In this document: positions 46,913-57,155 of the stretch, piece after piece
Layout of the letters: every line of letters starts with the position of its first letter
Numbering within the stretch: the stretch's first letter is position 1
Origin: Methylobacterium sp.
GTDB taxonomy: Bacteria; Pseudomonadota; Alphaproteobacteria; Rhizobiales; Beijerinckiaceae
Assembly: GCA_002928875.1 (NCBI GenBank)
Contig: PERO01000020.1
Location: forward strand, 310,001 to 374,000
Length of the DNA: 64,000 nt
Reading direction: 5' to 3'
Notes under the pieces: generated by a model
The model's input: only the letters and a program-made list of their open reading frames with translations
Told to the model about the DNA's origin: nothing
Databases searched by the model: none
Translations under genes and position numbers: made by a program

Positions 46913-47968
46913 ATGAAACGGATCAAGGATTTCTTCTGGCCGGTCGTCGGCCTTGCGGCGGTGATCTGGTCACTCGATCTGCTCTACAAGAAGCTGCGTC
47001 TCGAGGCCGTGCAGGGCGCCAAGAGCGCGGCCGACACCGCGCTGGAGGCCCGGCTCGATCAGGCCGGCTTCTTCGAGAGCCTCGCGATCATCGCGAGCCA
47101 GATCGGCCACAAGCTGGCAGCCATTCCGGCGCATGGCTACATGCTCGCGGCGCTTTCCACGCTCTTCGCCTATTGGGCGCTCGCCTGGTATGACCGGATC
47201 GCGCTGATCCACCTCAACCGGCAGAAGGGCATCTCCTGGCTCTTCATCACCACCTGCTCGTTCGTCACCTATGCGATCTCGCACAATATCGGAGGTTCGG
47301 TGTTCTCGGGCGGCATGGTGCGCTACCGCGCCTATACCTCGAAGGGCCTGACAGCCGCGGAAGTGGCGGTGCTGGTCGCGCTCTGCTCCTTCACCTTCGC
47401 CTTCGGCACCATCGTGCTCGGCGGGCTGATCCTGATCTACGAACCTTATATCGTGAAACCCCTGGCGCCGATTTCGGAGCATGTCGTGCGCCTCATCGGC
47501 TTTGCGATGGTGGCCTTCTGCCTGCTCTACACGATCGGTTCCTGGCTGCAGTTCAAGCCGCTCGTCATCCGCGGCTTCAAGCTGGAATATCCCGGCCTGA
47601 ACATCGTCTGGCGCCAGTGGATCGCAGCGCCAATGGAATTGCTGGGGGCGGCGGGCATCATCTATTTCGCGCTGCCGGAGCAGGGCAATCCCGGCTTCTT
47701 CATCGTGCTCGGCGCGTTCCTGCTGTCGTTCTCGGCCGGCCTGCTCTTCCAGGTTCCGGGCGGCGTGGGCGTGATGGAAGCGGTTTTCCTCAAGGTGATG
47801 CCCGGCATTCCGGCCACGGAGGTTTTCGCGGCCCTGCTCGTCTGGCGGCTGTTCTACCTGCTGATCCCGCTGGCGCTTTCCATTCCCGTGGTTCTGCTCT
47901 TCGAGCGGCGTCAGCTCACGAAGCGAGACGGGGCGGCGGAAGGCGAGGCCACCCCGCCTCCCGCCTGA
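46913..47968 (+). CDS. UPF0104/LPG-synthase transmembrane-domain protein
   Basis: A 351 aa polytopic membrane protein with about seven or eight hydrophobic helices. It carries the family segments YAISHNIGGSVFSGGMVRYRAY (split about residues 121-142) and FQVPGGVGVMEAVFLKV (about 278-294). It corresponds to the flippase/transmembrane half of MprF-like lysylphosphatidylglycerol synthases without the aminoacyl-transferase domain, so a lipid-handling role is likely but unproven. ATG 46913 begins MKRIKDFF; an upstream in-frame ATG adds a poorly conserved extension. Confidence 0.8.
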   Translation: MKRIKDFFWPVVGLAAVIWSLDLLYKKLRLEAVQGAKSAADTALEARLDQAGFFESLAIIASQIGHKLAAIPAHGYMLAALSTLFAYWALAWYDRIALIHLNRQKGISWLFITTCSFVTYAISHNIGGSVFSGGMVRYRAYTSKGLTAAEVAVLVALCSFTFAFGTIVLGGLILIYEPYIVKPLAPISEHVVRLIGFAMVAFCLLYTIGSWLQFKPLVIRGFKLEYPGLNIVWRQWIAAPMELLGAAGIIYFALPEQGNPGFFIVLGAFLLSFSAGLLFQVPGGVGVMEAVFLKVMPGIPATEVFAALLVWRLFYLLIPLALSIPVVLLFERRQLTKRDGAAEGEATPPPA

Positions 47969-47971
47969 TCG

Positions 47972-50113
47972 TCAGACCGAGCCCACCGTGCGCAGCCTTG
48001 CGCCGGGGTGGATCTCGCCCTGCGCGATGACCGCGGTCTGCGGCCGGAAGCGTTCCACGACCATGCGCACATAGGGGCGGATGGCATTCGAGGTGACAAG
48101 CACCGGCATCTCGCCCAGTTTCGCGGCTTCCTCAAAGCGGTCGCGCAGCGCGATCACGAAATCATGCAGGCGCGAGGGCTGCATCGCGAGATGCTTGATC
48201 TCGCCATCGCCGATCAGCGAGGTCGCGAAGGCATCCTCCCAGGAGGGCGAGAGCGTGATGAGCGCGAGCTGACCGGTCGGGCCGATATGCTGCGAGCAAA
48301 TCTGCCGGGCGAGGCGCGTGCGGATATGCTCGACGATCATGCGCGGATCGCGCAAGGCGCCGGCCACCTCGGCCGTGGCTTCCAGAATGGTGCCGAGATC
48401 GCGGATGGAAACGCGTTCCGCCAGCAGCAATTGCAGGATGCGCTGCACGCCGGTGGTGGAAAGCTGGGTCGGCACGAATTCCTTCAGCAGGTCCTGGTGC
48501 GGCTTCGGCAGTTCCTTCAGGAGCTTCTGCACCTCCACGAAGGAGAGCAATTCGCTCATGTTGTTCTTGATGACCTCGGTCAGATGCGTCGCGATGACGG
48601 TCGCGGGGTCGACGACGGTATAGCCGCGCAACTGCGCCTCGTCGCGCAGAGCCTCGTCGATCCAGGTCGCGGGCAGGCCGAAGGTCGGCTCCAGCATATG
48701 CGCGCCCGGCAACTGCACCTGCCCGCCTGAGGGGTCCATCGCCATGTACTGGTTCGGGAAGACGACACCGCCGCCCGCCTCGATCTCCTTGAGCTTGATG
48801 ACATACTGGTTCGATTCAAGCTGCACGTTGTCCACGAGCCGCACCGAGGGCAGCAGGAAGCCCATTTCCGCCGCGAGCGTGCGCCGCAGGGCCTTGATCT
48901 GGTCGGTGATCTTGTCCTCGCCGTTCTGCCCCTGCACGAGCGGCAGCAGCGCGTAGCCGATCTCGATGCGCAATTCGTCGAGGCGCAGCGCGTCCTGCAC
49001 CGGCTCCTCGGTCGGCTTGGCCTGCGCGGCGGCTTGCTCGATCGCGGCCTGCGCATGCTCCTTGAGAACGCCGAGTTGCTGCTCGCGCCGAATGCGCAAG
49101 GCCATGTAGATCGCACCGGCCGCCAGCCCGAGGAAGGGCAGCATGGGCATGTTGGGCAGGAGCGCGATCACGACCATCACGAAGGCCGACATGCCGAGCG
49201 CCTTGGGCACCGAGGCGAGCTGCTTCGTCAGCGCCTTGTCGGCCGCGCCGGTGACGCCCGCCTTCGAGACGAGCAGGCCCGCGGCGGTCGAGACGATCAG
49301 CGCCGGGATCTGCGTCACGAGACCGTCGCCCACCGTCAGCAGCGTGTAGGTGCGCGCCGCGGCCGAGAAATCCATTCCCTGCTGCGCCACGCCGATGATG
49401 ATGCCGCCGATGACATTGACGAAGGTGATGAGAATGCCGGCGATCGCATCGCCGCGCACGAATTTCGAGGCGCCGTCCATTGCGCCGAAGAAGGAGCTTT
49501 CATCCTCCAGCGCCTTGCGGCGGGCCTTCGCCTCATCCTGGTCGATGAGGCCGGCAGAGAGATCCGCGTCGATCGCCATCTGCTTGCCGGGCATCGCGTC
49601 GAGGCTGAAACGCGCCGCGACTTCCGCGATGCGCCCCGAACCCTTGGTGATGACCACGAAGTTCACGATCACCAGGATGATGAAGACGATCAACCCGATG
49701 ACGAAGTTGCCTCCCATCACGAAGCTGCCGAAGCTCTCGATGACGTGGCCGGCCGCACCCGTGCCCGTATGCCCATGCGTGAGGATGAGGCGCGTGGAAG
49801 CAAGATTCAGCGCCAGTCTCAGCATGGTGGCGATGAGCAGGATCGTCGGGAAGGCGGAGAATTCCAGCGGCGTCGCAATGAACAACGCCGTCATCAGGAT
49901 CAGGACCGACAGGATGATCGAGAAGGCCAGGAACAGGTCCAGCAGGAAGGCTGGCAAGGGCACGATCATCACGACCAGGATCGTGAGCACGCCCATCGCC
50001 ATGATGATGTCGGAACGGCGCATCACCGCGCCGAATTCCTTCGCCGTGATGGTGGAGCCTAACCCGGCGAAGGGATTGGAAGACCCTGATCCGCCTGCGG
50101 GAACGTCGCTCAT
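47972..50113 (-). CDS. flhA: flagellar export gate protein FlhA
   Basis: A 713 aa FlhA. Eight N-terminal transmembrane helices (to about residue 345) are interrupted by the cytoplasmic FHIPEP loop with MPGKQMAIDADL (about residues 165-176). The C-terminal half is the large cytosolic domain with the VDPATVIATHLTEVIKNN segment. It is transcribed from its own promoter with a CtrA box, since a terminator separates it from flbD upstream. It converges on the membrane-protein gene with a 3 bp gap. Confidence 0.95.
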   Translation of the reverse strand: MSDVPAGGSGSSNPFAGLGSTITAKEFGAVMRRSDIIMAMGVLTILVVMIVPLPAFLLDLFLAFSIILSVLILMTALFIATPLEFSAFPTILLIATMLRLALNLASTRLILTHGHTGTGAAGHVIESFGSFVMGGNFVIGLIVFIILVIVNFVVITKGSGRIAEVAARFSLDAMPGKQMAIDADLSAGLIDQDEAKARRKALEDESSFFGAMDGASKFVRGDAIAGILITFVNVIGGIIIGVAQQGMDFSAAARTYTLLTVGDGLVTQIPALIVSTAAGLLVSKAGVTGAADKALTKQLASVPKALGMSAFVMVVIALLPNMPMLPFLGLAAGAIYMALRIRREQQLGVLKEHAQAAIEQAAAQAKPTEEPVQDALRLDELRIEIGYALLPLVQGQNGEDKITDQIKALRRTLAAEMGFLLPSVRLVDNVQLESNQYVIKLKEIEAGGGVVFPNQYMAMDPSGGQVQLPGAHMLEPTFGLPATWIDEALRDEAQLRGYTVVDPATVIATHLTEVIKNNMSELLSFVEVQKLLKELPKPHQDLLKEFVPTQLSTTGVQRILQLLLAERVSIRDLGTILEATAEVAGALRDPRMIVEHIRTRLARQICSQHIGPTGQLALITLSPSWEDAFATSLIGDGEIKHLAMQPSRLHDFVIALRDRFEEAAKLGEMPVLVTSNAIRPYVRMVVERFRPQTAVIAQGEIHPGARLRTVGSV

Positions 50114-50178
50114 GCCTGCCTCGCCTTTCGGTTGCCCATGCGAATCGCGCCGCCATTCGGGCGGGCGTTTCGGTGCTG

Positions 50179-50191
50179 GGCAATTTTTGCC
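50179..50191. promoter_or_regulatory. GGCAA-N3-TTGCC palindrome in the flhA promoter, candidate FlbD (ftr-like) site
   Basis: GGCAATTTTTGCC is a perfect 5+5 bp inverted repeat with a 3 nt spacer. It begins exactly 6 nt downstream (in the flhA sense) of the CtrA box, where a -10 element would lie. The same element with the same spacing is at fliF. Confidence 0.65.
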
Positions 50192-50197
50192 GGGCGC

Positions 50198-50216
50198 ATG
50201 GTTAACAGGCGGTTAG
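50198..50216 (-). promoter_or_regulatory. CtrA box of flhA
   Basis: Minus-strand CTAA-CCGCCTG-TTAACCAT. The second half-site matches the CtrA consensus TTAACCAT exactly, the spacer is N7 and the first half-site has one mismatch. It lies 85 nt upstream of the flhA start. Confidence 0.8.
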
Positions 50217-50237
50217 CGCGGGGCGGATGAGCCAAGC

Positions 50238-50266
50238 AAAAGGCCGGGCAGTTCCCTGCCCGGCCT
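50238..50266 (-). terminator. rho-independent terminator of flbD
   Basis: An 11 bp stem AGGCCGGGCAG / CTGCCCGGCCT with a TTCC loop, followed on the minus strand by TTTTGC. It separates flbD from flhA. Confidence 0.85.
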
Positions 50267-50293
50267 CGCATGACGTCGCTTCTGCCGACAGCT

Positions 50294-51661
<1,368 letters not shown>

Positions 51662-51749
51662 GGCTGTTCTCCCCTAATCGGTCATGCCGCGCCGGGCGGC
51701 GCAGCGGGCATTCGTCGAAGCCGCGCGGTCATCCCGCACGGCTGGCGCC

Positions 51750-52097
51750 TCAGCGGTCGCCCTTGATGATTTCCGTCATGGTCACGCCGAGCTTGTCGTC
51801 GACGAGCACCACTTCGCCGCGCGCGACGAGGCGGTCATTCACGAAGATGTCGATGGCCTCGCCGACCTTGCGGTCGAGTTCGAGGATATGGCCGGGGCTC
51901 ATGCGCAGCAGGTCGCCCACGCCCATCTTGGAGCGGCCGAGCACGGCGGAGACCTGCACCGGCACATCGAAGACGTGCTCGAGATCCGCGGCGGTCTTGG
52001 CACTCGGCGGCTGCTCGCCATCCGCGCCATAGGCGGCCGCAACGAGTTCGGCGGTCGATTCCAGATCGCTCAGCGGAAGCATGCTCTCGGTGGACAT
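51750..52097 (-). CDS. fliN: flagellar motor switch protein FliN
   Basis: A 115 aa FliN with a C-terminal SpoA domain (LEHVFDVPVQVSAVLGRSKM onward; LELDRKVGEAIDIFVNDRLVARGEVVLVD split). It is a C-ring component that sets rotation direction and docks FliH. ATG 52097 gives the usual short FliN; an upstream frame is ignored. Last gene of the fliF-G-H-N operon. Confidence 0.92.
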   Translation of the reverse strand: MSTESMLPLSDLESTAELVAAAYGADGEQPPSAKTAADLEHVFDVPVQVSAVLGRSKMGVGDLLRMSPGHILELDRKVGEAIDIFVNDRLVARGEVVLVDDKLGVTMTEIIKGDR

Positions 52098-52128
52098 GGG
52101 GCGAACTCCTGTTCTTGGTCTTGGATGG

Positions 52129-52770
52129 TCAGAACGCACCGCGCTTCAGCACGATGTCGAGCGATTGTTCGATGAGGTATTCGAGTTTCTCGCGCTCGCG
52201 CACGATGCCGCCCTCCGCCCATTCGATGCGGCAATCGCCGGTCTGGACGGTGGGATCGGGGAAGACGAACAGCTTCATTTCGATGCCGTTCTCGCGCAGC
52301 AGCAAGGTGAGGCGCGATTTCACCGCATCGACGAGGGAAGGCTCGACGCGCACCGCGGCATGGGGTGCGCCGCGCAGATCGTTCAGGATGGCGCGCGCCG
52401 TCGCCTCGATGGGGACGATGGGCATCTGCTCGACGAGCTTGCCGGCGAGCTTCTTCGCGAAGACATGCGCGAAATGCAGCGCTTCCTTCCGGGCGTCGGC
52501 CTCGGCCGCGCGCAATTGCTCGCTGGCGGCGCGGAGCTGGCCCGCGATCTGCGCCATGGCATCGGCGATGCGGTTCGCCTCGTCGTCGCGCTGGAGCTGC
52601 CGGCCCTCGGCCAGACCGCGCTCGTAGGCTTCCTGGCGCGCCTGTTCCAGCTGGCGCAGGTGCTGGGCATAGGGCACCGGCAGATGCGCGTTCTTTTCCA
52701 GATACATCGAGGTCGCCCCCGACTGGCTGAAATCGCGCTGGAAGTTGAAGGCGTTGCGGGTTTCGGGCAT
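52129..52770 (-). CDS. fliH: flagellar assembly protein FliH-like
   Basis: A 213 aa protein with an N-terminal extension, a central charged helical region (about 40-100; QLEQARQEAYERGLAEGRQL) and a C-terminal FliH/YscL-like domain that regulates and tethers FliI. Sequence conservation in FliH is low. The call rests on architecture and on the invariant place between fliG and fliN, 13 bp after fliG. Confidence 0.85.
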   Translation of the reverse strand: MPETRNAFNFQRDFSQSGATSMYLEKNAHLPVPYAQHLRQLEQARQEAYERGLAEGRQLQRDDEANRIADAMAQIAGQLRAASEQLRAAEADARKEALHFAHVFAKKLAGKLVEQMPIVPIEATARAILNDLRGAPHAAVRVEPSLVDAVKSRLTLLLRENGIEMKLFVFPDPTVQTGDCRIEWAEGGIVREREKLEYLIEQSLDIVLKRGAF

Positions 52771-52783
52771 CGCTGCGGCCTGC

Positions 52784-53836
52784 TCAGTAGATCAGTTCGT
52801 CTTCGGCGCGATTCTTGCCGATCGTGATCTCGCCTTTGGAGGCAAGTTCCTTCGCAAGGCCAACGATGCGCGTCTGCGCCTCGTCCACCTCCTTGAGGCG
52901 CACCGGCCCGCGCGAGGCCATGGCCTCCTCGAGGTTCTTCACGGCGCGGGTGGACATCTGCTGGAAGAAGAACTTCTTCATCGAGGGAGCCGCGCCCTTC
53001 AGCGCGGTGGCGAGCACGTCGCGATCCGAGAAGCGGATCAGGGTCTGGCACGAGCCCGGATCGAGCTTCGAGAGATCCTCGAAGGTGAACATCAGCGAGC
53101 GGATCTTCTGGGCCGCCTCGCGGTTGCGCTCGTCGAGCGCGGCGAGGAACCAGCTTTCCGTCTGCCGGTCGAAGGAGTTGAAGATTTCTGCGATCATCTC
53201 GTGGCTGTCGCGGCGCTGGGTGATCGAGAGGTTCGAGATGAACTCCGTGCGCAGCGTCTCCTCGATATGGTCCAGCACTTCCTTCTGCACCGGCTCCATG
53301 TTCAGCATGCGGGTGACGACCTCGAGCGCGAATTCATGCGGCAGCAGGGCCAGCACGCGGGCCGAATGCTCGGAGCGCAGGCGCGAAAGGATGACGGCGA
53401 CCGTCTGCGGATACTCGCCCTTGAGATAGTTCGCGAGAACCTGATCCTGCACGTTGCCGAGCTTCTGCCACATGTTGCGGCCGGCCGGGCCGCGGATCTC
53501 GTCCATGAGGGCCGAGACCTTTTCAGCCGGCATGATCTTCATCAGCAGCGCTTCGGTGCGGTCGTAATCGCCGGTCACCGCGCCGGCGGTGGCCATCATC
53601 GACACGAATTCCTGCACGAGCTGCTCGACCGCTTCCGCCGTCACCGCGCCGAGGCGGGACATCGCGCGCGACACCTGCTTGATCTCGTCCTCGTCGAGCG
53701 CGCTCCAGACGGGGCCGCCGTATTTTTCCCCCAGCACCAGGAGGATGATCGCGGCCTTTTCCGGTCCGGAGAGGAAGCGCGTGAGGTCGGCCTTCGGGGG
53801 TGTTGCCGTGGCGACTTCTGTGGAGGGCTTGGCCAT
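52784..53836 (-). CDS. fliG: flagellar motor switch protein FliG
   Basis: A 350 aa FliG: N-terminal domain for FliF binding ([21 protein letters not shown] split, about 21-41), middle domain with the [13 protein letters not shown] segment (EHPQ-like region, about 164-176) and the C-terminal torque helix region with [28 protein letters not shown]. It couples stator force to the rotor. It lies 35 bp after fliF on the same strand. Confidence 0.94.
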   Translation of the reverse strand: MAKPSTEVATATPPKADLTRFLSGPEKAAIILLVLGEKYGGPVWSALDEDEIKQVSRAMSRLGAVTAEAVEQLVQEFVSMMATAGAVTGDYDRTEALLMKIMPAEKVSALMDEIRGPAGRNMWQKLGNVQDQVLANYLKGEYPQTVAVILSRLRSEHSARVLALLPHEFALEVVTRMLNMEPVQKEVLDHIEETLRTEFISNLSITQRRDSHEMIAEIFNSFDRQTESWFLAALDERNREAAQKIRSLMFTFEDLSKLDPGSCQTLIRFSDRDVLATALKGAAPSMKKFFFQQMSTRAVKNLEEAMASRGPVRLKEVDEAQTRIVGLAKELASKGEITIGKNRAEDELIY

Positions 53837-53871
53837 GGGTCAGGTCCTGTCCGTCTTCTCTCGTTCTGGGA

Positions 53872-55566
53872 TCAGCGCGGCTGGGCAATCCATTGCCGCA
53901 CGATGGCAACGGATTCACCCGGGTTCTCTTTGACGATCTGCCCCAGCTGGTCGATGACGCCCGGCTGGAGGTTCTGGGTCAGCTGCGTCATGTTCGGCTG
54001 CTGCTGGTTGGAATTGGCCGCCGCCAGCGCGCCGGTCAGCGTCGTTGCGGCCACTTCCTGCCCCGGAGCCGGAAGCGCCAGCGTCTGGCCGGGCTGCGCC
54101 GGAACCATCGTGCCGTTCGGGCCGGGCACCATCACGACGCCACCGGCGCCGGCCAGCGCGGGATTGCCGCCGAGCCCCATCTGCCGCAGCAGCGGCCGGA
54201 TGACGAGCAGGGTGATGAGCAGGGTCAGCATGCCGAAGATCGCGAGTTCCACGAGGCGGAGCACGTCTTCCTTCGAGAGCGAGACCAGCTGCTCGATCAG
54301 GCTCGGCTGCTTGGCGTCGATGATCGGGAAACCTTCGGCGAAGCGCAGGTTGATCACTTCGATCTGGTCGCCACGGTTGCGGTCGAAGCCGATGGCCGAG
54401 CGGACGAGTGCCGCGATCCGCTCCAGCTCTTCCGACGAGCGGGGCTGGTAGTTGGCCTCGCCGCCACCCTGGGCCGGCGTGTAGGTGCCGTCGACCAGCA
54501 CCGCGACCGACAGGCGCTTCACGCGGCCACCCTCGATGATTTCGGTGCGGGTCGTCTTCGAGATCTCGTAGTTGATGATTTCCTCGGAGCGCGCGGTCTG
54601 CTCGCGCTGCTGCGGGTTGCCCTGCTGCTGCTGCTGCTGCTGGGCCTGCGGCAACTCGTTCGCCACGGTCACCTGGCCGTCACGCTGCTCGGCGCTCTGC
54701 TGGTTCTCGGTGCGGGTCTGCGTCGAGCGCACCACACGGCTTTCGGGGTCGAAATTGTCGGTAACCTGCTGGATGCGGTTGAAATCCATGTCGGCGGCGA
54801 CCTGCACGCGAGCCCGGCCCCGGCCGACGACGCTGGCGACGATCTCCTCGACCTGGCTCTTCAGGCGGCGCTCGAAGCTCGATTGCTTGTCGGCGGCCAG
54901 GGCGGCGGAGTCGGCGTCGACACCCGCGCCATCGGCGAGCAGGCGACCGGATTCATCGACGATCGACACCTTCTCGGGCTTCAGCCCATGCACGGCGGTG
55001 GCCGCGAGGTGACGGATGGCGCGGATCTGGCCGGCATCGAGATCGCCGCGCAGTTTCAGGACGATCGAGGCACGCGGCTCCTGCGCATCGCGCTGGAAGA
55101 GCTTCTTTTCGGGAATGGCGAGATGCACGCGGGCATTCTGCACCCGGTCGATGGTGCGGATGGTGCGGGCGAGTTCGCCCTCCAGCGCACGAAGCTGGTT
55201 GATGCCCTGCACGAAGGTGGTGGAGGAGAAGCTGTCGCCCTTGTCGAAGATCTCGTAGCCGACCGAGCCGCCCATCGGCACGCCCTTGGAGGCCAATTCC
55301 ATCCGCAGGCGGCTGATGGAATCACGCGGCACCATCACGGTCTGCCCGTCGCCGCGCAACTCGTACTTGATGCCCTTGGAATCGAGTTCGCGGATGATGG
55401 TGTTCGCATCCTGCAGCGACAATTCGGAGAAGAGCACGCCCATGGGCGGCTGCGACATGCGGATGAGCAGGAAGGCGAAGAAGCCGACCAGCGCGAGCGT
55501 CACTGCGCCCATCGCCACGAGACGCTGCGGTCCCAGCTTGTTCACGATATCGAGGATCGCCTTCAC
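53872..55566 (-). CDS. fliF: flagellar MS-ring protein FliF
   Basis: A 564 aa FliF with transmembrane helices near residues 15-38 and 435-458 flanking a periplasmic ring-building region (SELSLQDANTIIRELDSKGI; GVPMGGSVGYEIFDKGD) and a C-terminal FliG-binding tail. A Gln-rich tract of seven consecutive Gln lies in the periplasmic part (about residues 302-308). GTG 55566 is chosen: AAGGTGAG lies 5 nt upstream and the N-terminus then begins MKAILDIVNKLGPQRL, typical of the family; GTG 55599 would add 11 residues. It heads fliF-G-H-N behind a CtrA box. Confidence 0.93.
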   Translation of the reverse strand: MKAILDIVNKLGPQRLVAMGAVTLALVGFFAFLLIRMSQPPMGVLFSELSLQDANTIIRELDSKGIKYELRGDGQTVMVPRDSISRLRMELASKGVPMGGSVGYEIFDKGDSFSSTTFVQGINQLRALEGELARTIRTIDRVQNARVHLAIPEKKLFQRDAQEPRASIVLKLRGDLDAGQIRAIRHLAATAVHGLKPEKVSIVDESGRLLADGAGVDADSAALAADKQSSFERRLKSQVEEIVASVVGRGRARVQVAADMDFNRIQQVTDNFDPESRVVRSTQTRTENQQSAEQRDGQVTVANELPQAQQQQQQQGNPQQREQTARSEEIINYEISKTTRTEIIEGGRVKRLSVAVLVDGTYTPAQGGGEANYQPRSSEELERIAALVRSAIGFDRNRGDQIEVINLRFAEGFPIIDAKQPSLIEQLVSLSKEDVLRLVELAIFGMLTLLITLLVIRPLLRQMGLGGNPALAGAGGVVMVPGPNGTMVPAQPGQTLALPAPGQEVAATTLTGALAAANSNQQQPNMTQLTQNLQPGVIDQLGQIVKENPGESVAIVRQWIAQPR

Positions 55567-55637
55567 GGTTCTCACCTTCGCCTGATGCCGTCCCGCCACT
55601 TATGGGACCCGTTGCGCCGGGTGTTCTTCCCGGGCTA

Positions 55638-55650
55638 GGCAAGAATTGCC
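55638..55650. promoter_or_regulatory. GGCAA-N3-TTGCC palindrome in the fliF promoter, candidate FlbD (ftr-like) site
   Basis: GGCAAGAATTGCC, a perfect 5+5 bp inverted repeat with a 3 nt spacer, lies 6 nt downstream (fliF sense) of the CtrA box, the same geometry as at flhA. FlbD repression of fliF through an ftr site overlapping the promoter is known from Caulobacter. Confidence 0.7.
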
Positions 55651-55656
55651 CGGTGG

Positions 55657-55675
55657 TTGGTTACCGCGCGGTTAA
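55657..55675 (-). promoter_or_regulatory. CtrA box of fliF-fliG-fliH-fliN
   Basis: Minus-strand TTAA-CCGCGCG-GTAACCAA: the first half-site is perfect, the spacer is N7 and the second half-site has two mismatches to TTAACCAT. It lies 91 nt upstream of the chosen fliF start. Confidence 0.75.
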
Positions 55676-55741
55676 TTGCCGTTCTTTTTTTGGACGGTTC
55701 TTCATAATTCGGACGTCCCGAACGAAGCCGGAGAACGGCCC

Positions 55742-56728
55742 ATGGCCTCGAAACGCCCCCTCGCGATCACCATGGGTGACGCCGCCGGCATCGGCCCGGA
55801 GATCATCGCGCGGCATTTCATGCGCGAAAAGCCGTCCGATCTCGTCGTGGTTGGCGATTTGGCGCAGATGCAACGCGCAATTCGAATGATCGGTGCGGAT
55901 TGTCCGGTTGAGGCGGCGTCACGGCCGGAGCCTGGCCCGGCCGGGACGATGACCGTGCTGCCGGTGGGGTCCCTGCCGGCCGATCTGCCGTATGGCCAGG
56001 TCGATGCCCGCGCGGGGAGACTCGCCTACGACGCGATTCTCGAGGCCATCCGCCTCGCACGGTCGGGAGAGGTCGCCGGGATCGTCACCGCGCCGATTCA
56101 CAAGGAAGCGCTGCATGCTGCCGGCGTGCCGTTTCCCGGCCACACCGAAATCCTCGCGCATGAAACGGGGACACGCGATTTCGGCATGATGCTCGCCGAC
56201 GAGCATCTGCGTGTGATTCTCGTCTCGATCCATGTCTCGCTGGCGGAAGCCCTGCGTCGGGTGACGCCGGAGGCCGAGAGGCGTACGTTCCGCCTCGCCC
56301 ATCAGGCCTGCCGCGCGCTGGGGATCGACAAGCCGCGAATCGCGGTTGCCGGCCTTAACCCGCATGCCGGCGAAGGCGGGCTTTTCGGTCGCGAGGAGAT
56401 CGAGATCATCGCGCCGGCCATCGCCGAAGCGCGGAACGAAGGCCTCGACATCCACGGCCCCTTCCCGCCCGACACGATCTTCATGCAGGCGCGGCGCGGC
56501 GCCTACGACATCGTGGTCGCGCAATATCACGATCAGGGGCTGATCGCGGTGAAGCTCAACGGCATCGAAAAGGGCGTGAACGTCACGGTCGGGTTGCCGA
56601 TCATCCGCACCAGCGTCGATCACGGCACGGCGTTCGATATCGCCGGCAAGGGCATCGCCGATGCGGCCAGCCTCAGCGAGGCCATCGCGGTGGCGCGGCG
56701 GATGGTTGCCGCCCGCGAAAACGGCTGA
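55742..56728 (+). CDS. pdxA: PdxA-family 4-hydroxythreonine-4-phosphate dehydrogenase
   Basis: A 328 aa PdxA-family enzyme of vitamin B6 synthesis. It has the N-terminal MGDAAGIGPEI, TAPIHKEALHAAGVPFPGHTE (split, about 112-132), the metal His residues, AGLNPHAGEGGLFG and QYHDQGLIAVK. Family members called PdxA2 act on phosphorylated threonate or erythronate, but those usually sit with DUF1537 kinases, absent here. It stands alone, divergent from fliF, sharing the 175 bp promoter interval. Confidence 0.85.
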   Translation: MASKRPLAITMGDAAGIGPEIIARHFMREKPSDLVVVGDLAQMQRAIRMIGADCPVEAASRPEPGPAGTMTVLPVGSLPADLPYGQVDARAGRLAYDAILEAIRLARSGEVAGIVTAPIHKEALHAAGVPFPGHTEILAHETGTRDFGMMLADEHLRVILVSIHVSLAEALRRVTPEAERRTFRLAHQACRALGIDKPRIAVAGLNPHAGEGGLFGREEIEIIAPAIAEARNEGLDIHGPFPPDTIFMQARRGAYDIVVAQYHDQGLIAVKLNGIEKGVNVTVGLPIIRTSVDHGTAFDIAGKGIADAASLSEAIAVARRMVAARENG

Positions 56729-56750
56729 TGTCCGGGCGCCCGAACGCACG

Positions 56751-56775
56751 AAAGCCCGCCGGGGCGGCGGGCTTC
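56751..56775. terminator. bidirectional terminator between pdxA and sciP
   Basis: A 9 bp stem AAGCCCGCC / GGCGGGCTT with a 5 nt loop lies between the convergent gene ends. Short T-runs follow on both strands. Confidence 0.7.
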
Positions 56776-56800
56776 GGGAAAGGCTTCGACAGAAGCGCTG

Positions 56801-57076
56801 TTACTGGCGGTAATGCTGGATGCGCGTGGTGCGCAGGCCGGCGAGCCCGTGGCTGTCGATGGAATGCTGCCAGGAGAGGAACTCCTCCACCGTCAGCGTG
56901 TAGCGGCTGCACGCTTCCTCAAGCGAGAGCAGGCCACCGCGGACCGCCGCGACAACTTCCGCCTTGCGGCGAATGACCCAGCGACGGGTCTCGGGCGGCG
57001 GAAGATCGGCGATGGTCAGGGGGCTGCCATCCGGGCCGATCACATACTTCACACGGGGGCGAAGCGGCTCACTCAT
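56801..57076 (-). CDS. sciP: CtrA inhibitor SciP (DUF1153)
   Basis: A 91 aa SciP. It has the diagnostic VKYVIGPDGSPLTIADLPP, RRWVIRRKAEVVAAVRGGLLSLEEACSRY (split) and the C-terminal GLRTTRIQHYR. SciP binds CtrA at CtrA-dependent promoters and blocks transcription after replication starts. It is preceded by its own CtrA box, so CtrA would activate its own inhibitor. It sits between flgD upstream and pdxA downstream. Confidence 0.94.
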   Translation of the reverse strand: MSEPLRPRVKYVIGPDGSPLTIADLPPPETRRWVIRRKAEVVAAVRGGLLSLEEACSRYTLTVEEFLSWQHSIDSHGLAGLRTTRIQHYRQ

Positions 57077-57126
57077 CGGGTACGCTCACGAAACGCTACA
57101 CTTACTCCTGCCAAGATACAGAGCCG

Positions 57127-57145
57127 CTTGTTAAAAAACGGCTAA
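57127..57145 (-). promoter_or_regulatory. CtrA box of sciP
   Basis: Minus-strand TTAG-CCGTTTT-TTAACAAG: one mismatch in the first half-site, an N7 spacer, and TTAAC intact in the second. It lies 51 nt upstream of the sciP ATG. Confidence 0.65.
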
Positions 57146-57155
57146 GTGGTCGAGA

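Noticed and set aside
54616-54660. Tandem trinucleotide array as a CRISPR or repeat element
   Set aside because: It is an in-frame Gln codon run inside fliF with no spacers.
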